A model generated the notes under the pieces. It saw only the letters and a program-made list of their open reading frames with translations, did no database searches and was not told the origin of the DNA. From Prevotella sp. (GTDB lineage Bacteria; Bacteroidota; Bacteroidia; Bacteroidales; Bacteroidaceae), in contig JAFTGB010000014.1 of the NCBI GenBank assembly GCA_017458125.1, positions 1-64,000 of the forward strand: a DNA stretch of 64,000 nucleotides. Direction: 5' to 3'. Made by a program: the position numbers and the translations under genes. Positions 61,901 to 64,000 of the stretch are shown in pieces (the first letter of the stretch is position 1; each line of letters starts with the position of its first letter).

Positions 61901-62614
61901 TTATTTACTCACTTCCAAGATATACCCTCGTTTCTTTAGTGACGCGATGGAAATGGTGGAGTCGGCGGCGAGGGCTTTGCGGAGATAGGTGATTTGCACA
62001 TTGAGGGCGAGGGAATTCGCATAACTGTCGTTACCCCATACTGATTGCAGGAGGTGAGAACGCTCTACGGTCTGACCGATGTGCTGGGCGAGGATGGTAA
62101 AGATTTCCGACTGGCGGGCGGAGAGGTGTTGTACTACGCCACCTGTTTCTATGGTCGAGAGATTGCGGTCGAAGATTGTTTGGCCAATAGTGATACGCGC
62201 TGGAAGCGACGGTTGCCGATGGTCGAAACGCATTCCCGGGTACAACCCGCCTACCCGTTGCCTTTCTTTGATTTTAGCAATGAGTTCTTCGGGATAGAAC
62301 GGTTTGGGGATATAGTCGTTGCCTTGCAGAGAGAAGCCTTTCAGACGGTCGGCCTTTTCCGTGCGGTCGGTCAGGAAGAAGATGAGCACATCATGGTCTT
62401 GCTGACGGATGAGCCGTGCCAACTCAAAGCCGTTCATCTCTGGCATATTGACATCGAGCAATACTAAATCGGGCTTGGCGGCAGAAAACGCCTCCCAACC
62501 TTTACGCCCATTCTCGGCGTAAGTGACTTCGTAGCCCTCCACCTCTAAGAACTTTAGCAGAAACTCGGAGTTCTGGCGGTCATCGTCAACGAGCAGTATC
62601 CTAATCCTTTCCAT
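61901..62614 (-). CDS. OmpR-type response regulator
   Basis: 237 residues. Receiver domain with the acidic pocket Asp10-Asp12, phospho-acceptor Asp54 (LLDVNMPEMNG), Thr82 and Lys104 (DYIPKPF). The C-terminal winged helix has LSARQSEIFTILAQHIGQTV, SVWGND and VQITYLRKAL and closes with KKRGYILEVSK. The start codon lies inside the last codons of the kinase gene (14-base overlap), so both are translated together. It activates or represses genes after phosphorylation by the adjacent kinase. Target genes cannot be identified; the 17-bp operators of the permeases are one possibility. The family resembles RprY of Bacteroides only in general layout. Confidence 0.92.
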   Translation of the reverse strand: MERIRILLVDDDRQNSEFLLKFLEVEGYEVTYAENGRKGWEAFSAAKPDLVLLDVNMPEMNGFELARLIRQQDHDVLIFFLTDRTEKADRLKGFSLQGNDYIPKPFYPEELIAKIKERQRVGGLYPGMRFDHRQPSLPARITIGQTIFDRNLSTIETGGVVQHLSARQSEIFTILAQHIGQTVERSHLLQSVWGNDSYANSLALNVQITYLRKALAADSTISIASLKKRGYILEVSK

Positions 62615-64000
62615 CCGTCTGTGGTATTAAAATGGTGAATGTCGTGCCCTCTCCCTCGGTACTTTCAAGCATAATCGTGCCACCATGAGCTTCCACCAGT
62701 AACTTCACATAACTCAGTCCAAGGCCGATGCCAGGGATGGACTTGTCCTTTGCCGTCTCGCTGCGGAAGAACTTGTCGAACACATAGCGCTGGTCTTCTT
62801 TTGCAATGCCTATGCCATCGTCGGCTATGCTGATTTGCAACAGACCGTCCGTGCGCTGTTGATAGTCAATACGTATAGTCACCGCTTCGTGGGAATATTT
62901 GATGGCATTCTCCAGCAGATTGCAGATGACGTTGCCGATATGCATTCGGTCTGCCCACATTTCCACATCCTGCTTGGCTACGATTTCTATTTTCACCTCC
63001 TTGCCGCTGGGAATGTTCTGCTTGCCTATGCATTCCTCTGTCAGACTATGCAGCGAGAAACGAGAGATCACCAAAGGAATTTCGGTGGAATCGCCGATTG
63101 TGATGTCACGCAATTTCGAGAAATAGGAGGTTAGGTTGTCCAGTTCATTGTACGAACTGCTGAGTATGCGCTGTTTTCCTTCCTTGTCCTGCATCATCCG
63201 CTCGTTGCCCATAAACGACACACACATTTTCAGCGTCGATATGGGACGTTTTAGTTCGTGAATCATCGTGTGCAGGAACTCCTGCCGGATGGCCTCGATG
63301 TGACGTTGCTTGCGGATGGTCAGTATCTGATAGACCAGACAGAAGATGAGGAACACCGATAGCAGCATGGTTATAAGTAGCGTATAGGCCATCCGGCGGA
63401 TGACGGGCGAAATACTGATGACTGTTGTCACCACAACCTGCTGTCCCTCGAAGATGTCGTAAGGATAAGACACTCGCATCACGGGGTGCCAAATGGAACC
63501 ATGTATTTGCATGGACGATTGCCAGACCATTGTGTCGGTTTTTGTAGTTGTGACGCTTTGAGCCTCTATACTTCGTGACCGCAGAATGCTGTCAAGCCTA
63601 TTCTTTTGAAACGGATGCTGATGGTCAACGGTAAAACGGTTAAGTGCTTCAACCAATTGGCTTGTTCCCATGTCTTCGTTGTTCTTGCTGTCACATGTAA
63701 ACACAAAGCATTCCAAACCTTTGGGCAGTTCCGTAGGAAGACTGTCATGGAGGCTGGCTATATAATCCAATAGATATGCGTGGGCATCATTATTCCCGAC
63801 CTTTGGTCGCCTACCCGTAGCCTTTCCTTTGGGAATATAATTTAGCGTATCAAGTGCAAAGACTTCATATCTCCATGTCTCAACAGCCTTGTCCTCCTTT
63901 ATATCGTATGTTTTCCTAAAACGGTTACCGTATAACCTCGGGGGATGTGGTAATGCTTTCCTAATTGCCATTTCTTCTTCAGCACAGGAAACAACTGTAC
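62601..64000 (-). CDS. membrane histidine kinase, N-terminus beyond window
   Basis: The frame is open to the window edge: upstream of an ATG at 63971 it continues with TVVSCAEEE, so the true start lies outside. A periplasmic domain of about 165 residues is followed by a transmembrane helix (AYTLLITMLLSVFLIFCLVY). Next come the dimerisation helix with the H-box (MIHELKRPISTLK) and the ATPase domain: N-box NVICNLLENAIKYS, G1 DDGIGIAKEDQ, F-box VFDKFFR, G2 GIGLGLSYVK. It pairs with the response regulator (14-base overlap). The signal sensed is unknown. Class-I layout, similar to Bacteroidota RprX-type kinases. Confidence 0.9.
   Translation of the reverse strand, partial: TVVSCAEEEMAIRKALPHPPRLYGNRFRKTYDIKEDKAVETWRYEVFALDTLNYIPKGKATGRRPKVGNNDAHAYLLDYIASLHDSLPTELPKGLECFVFTCDSKNNEDMGTSQLVEALNRFTVDHQHPFQKNRLDSILRSRSIEAQSVTTTKTDTMVWQSSMQIHGSIWHPVMRVSYPYDIFEGQQVVVTTVISISPVIRRMAYTLLITMLLSVFLIFCLVYQILTIRKQRHIEAIRQEFLHTMIHELKRPISTLKMCVSFMGNERMMQDKEGKQRILSSSYNELDNLTSYFSKLRDITIGDSTEIPLVISRFSLHSLTEECIGKQNIPSGKEVKIEIVAKQDVEMWADRMHIGNVICNLLENAIKYSHEAVTIRIDYQQRTDGLLQISIADDGIGIAKEDQRYVFDKFFRSETAKDKSIPGIGLGLSYVKLLVEAHGGTIMLESTEGEGTTFTILIPQTDGKD

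Overview
The window looks like a chromosomal segment of a Bacteroidales bacterium, most likely a Prevotella-type gut or rumen species (Prevotellaceae). The evidence is two SusC/SusD pairs, several lipoproteins with Bacteroidota-type signal sequences, four proteins with C-terminal tails resembling type IX secretion signals, weak or absent Shine-Dalgarno sites, and many copies of the Bacteroidota promoter signature (TTG about 20 bases before TAnnTTTG). I saw no rRNA, tRNA or CRISPR array. Intergenic DNA is unusually rich in short tandem and inverted repeats.

Region by region. Positions 1-3976 (minus): a partial TPR-type lipoprotein and a large secreted enzyme with two GH43 domains. Positions 3977-5357: repeat-filled non-coding DNA with a 17-unit array of 22-bp period. 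Positions 5358-24642 (minus): one compact 19.3 kb operon, read as FAS1 lipoprotein, SusC, SusD, three more FAS1 lipoproteins, a second SusC and a second SusD. Positions 24779-28183: a secreted alpha-helical-toroid-like protein. Positions 28204-29516: a cluster of REP-like palindromes beside a HUH (Y1) transposase of the REP-associated type. Positions 29606-37176: two divergently transcribed giant modular surface proteins around an inverted-repeat intergenic region. Positions 37382-39014: a small module of unknown protein, M15 peptidase, HU-like protein and the 33-residue 'smalltalk' protein. Positions 39061-43512 (minus): two paralogous deoxynucleoside kinases with a four-helix-bundle protein between them, then an S9 peptidase. 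Positions 43812-45850: a small repeat-bearing protein and a fimbrillin-like lipoprotein. Positions 46094-50065: two Gfo/Idh/MocA (GH109-type) proteins and L-serine ammonia-lyase. Positions 50449-60806: three large FtsX/MacB-type permeases (the second frameshifted), a lipoprotein, a DUF4143-type AAA ATPase and a LuxR-type regulator. Positions 60996-64000: an Abi_2/HEPN protein and a response regulator-histidine kinase pair that runs off the window.

Much of the window deals with the cell surface: capture and import of glycans or peptides (SusCD), adhesion-like FAS1 modules, and secreted glycan- and protein-degrading enzymes. The most informative non-coding signal is a paired 17-bp palindromic operator that precedes all three permease genes with exactly the same spacing to the promoter. 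The other notable signals are the 22-bp-period arrays at three separate intergenic sites and the REP/transposase cluster. The small protein at 43812, with repeated YxSxxW motifs, is the least explained coding feature.
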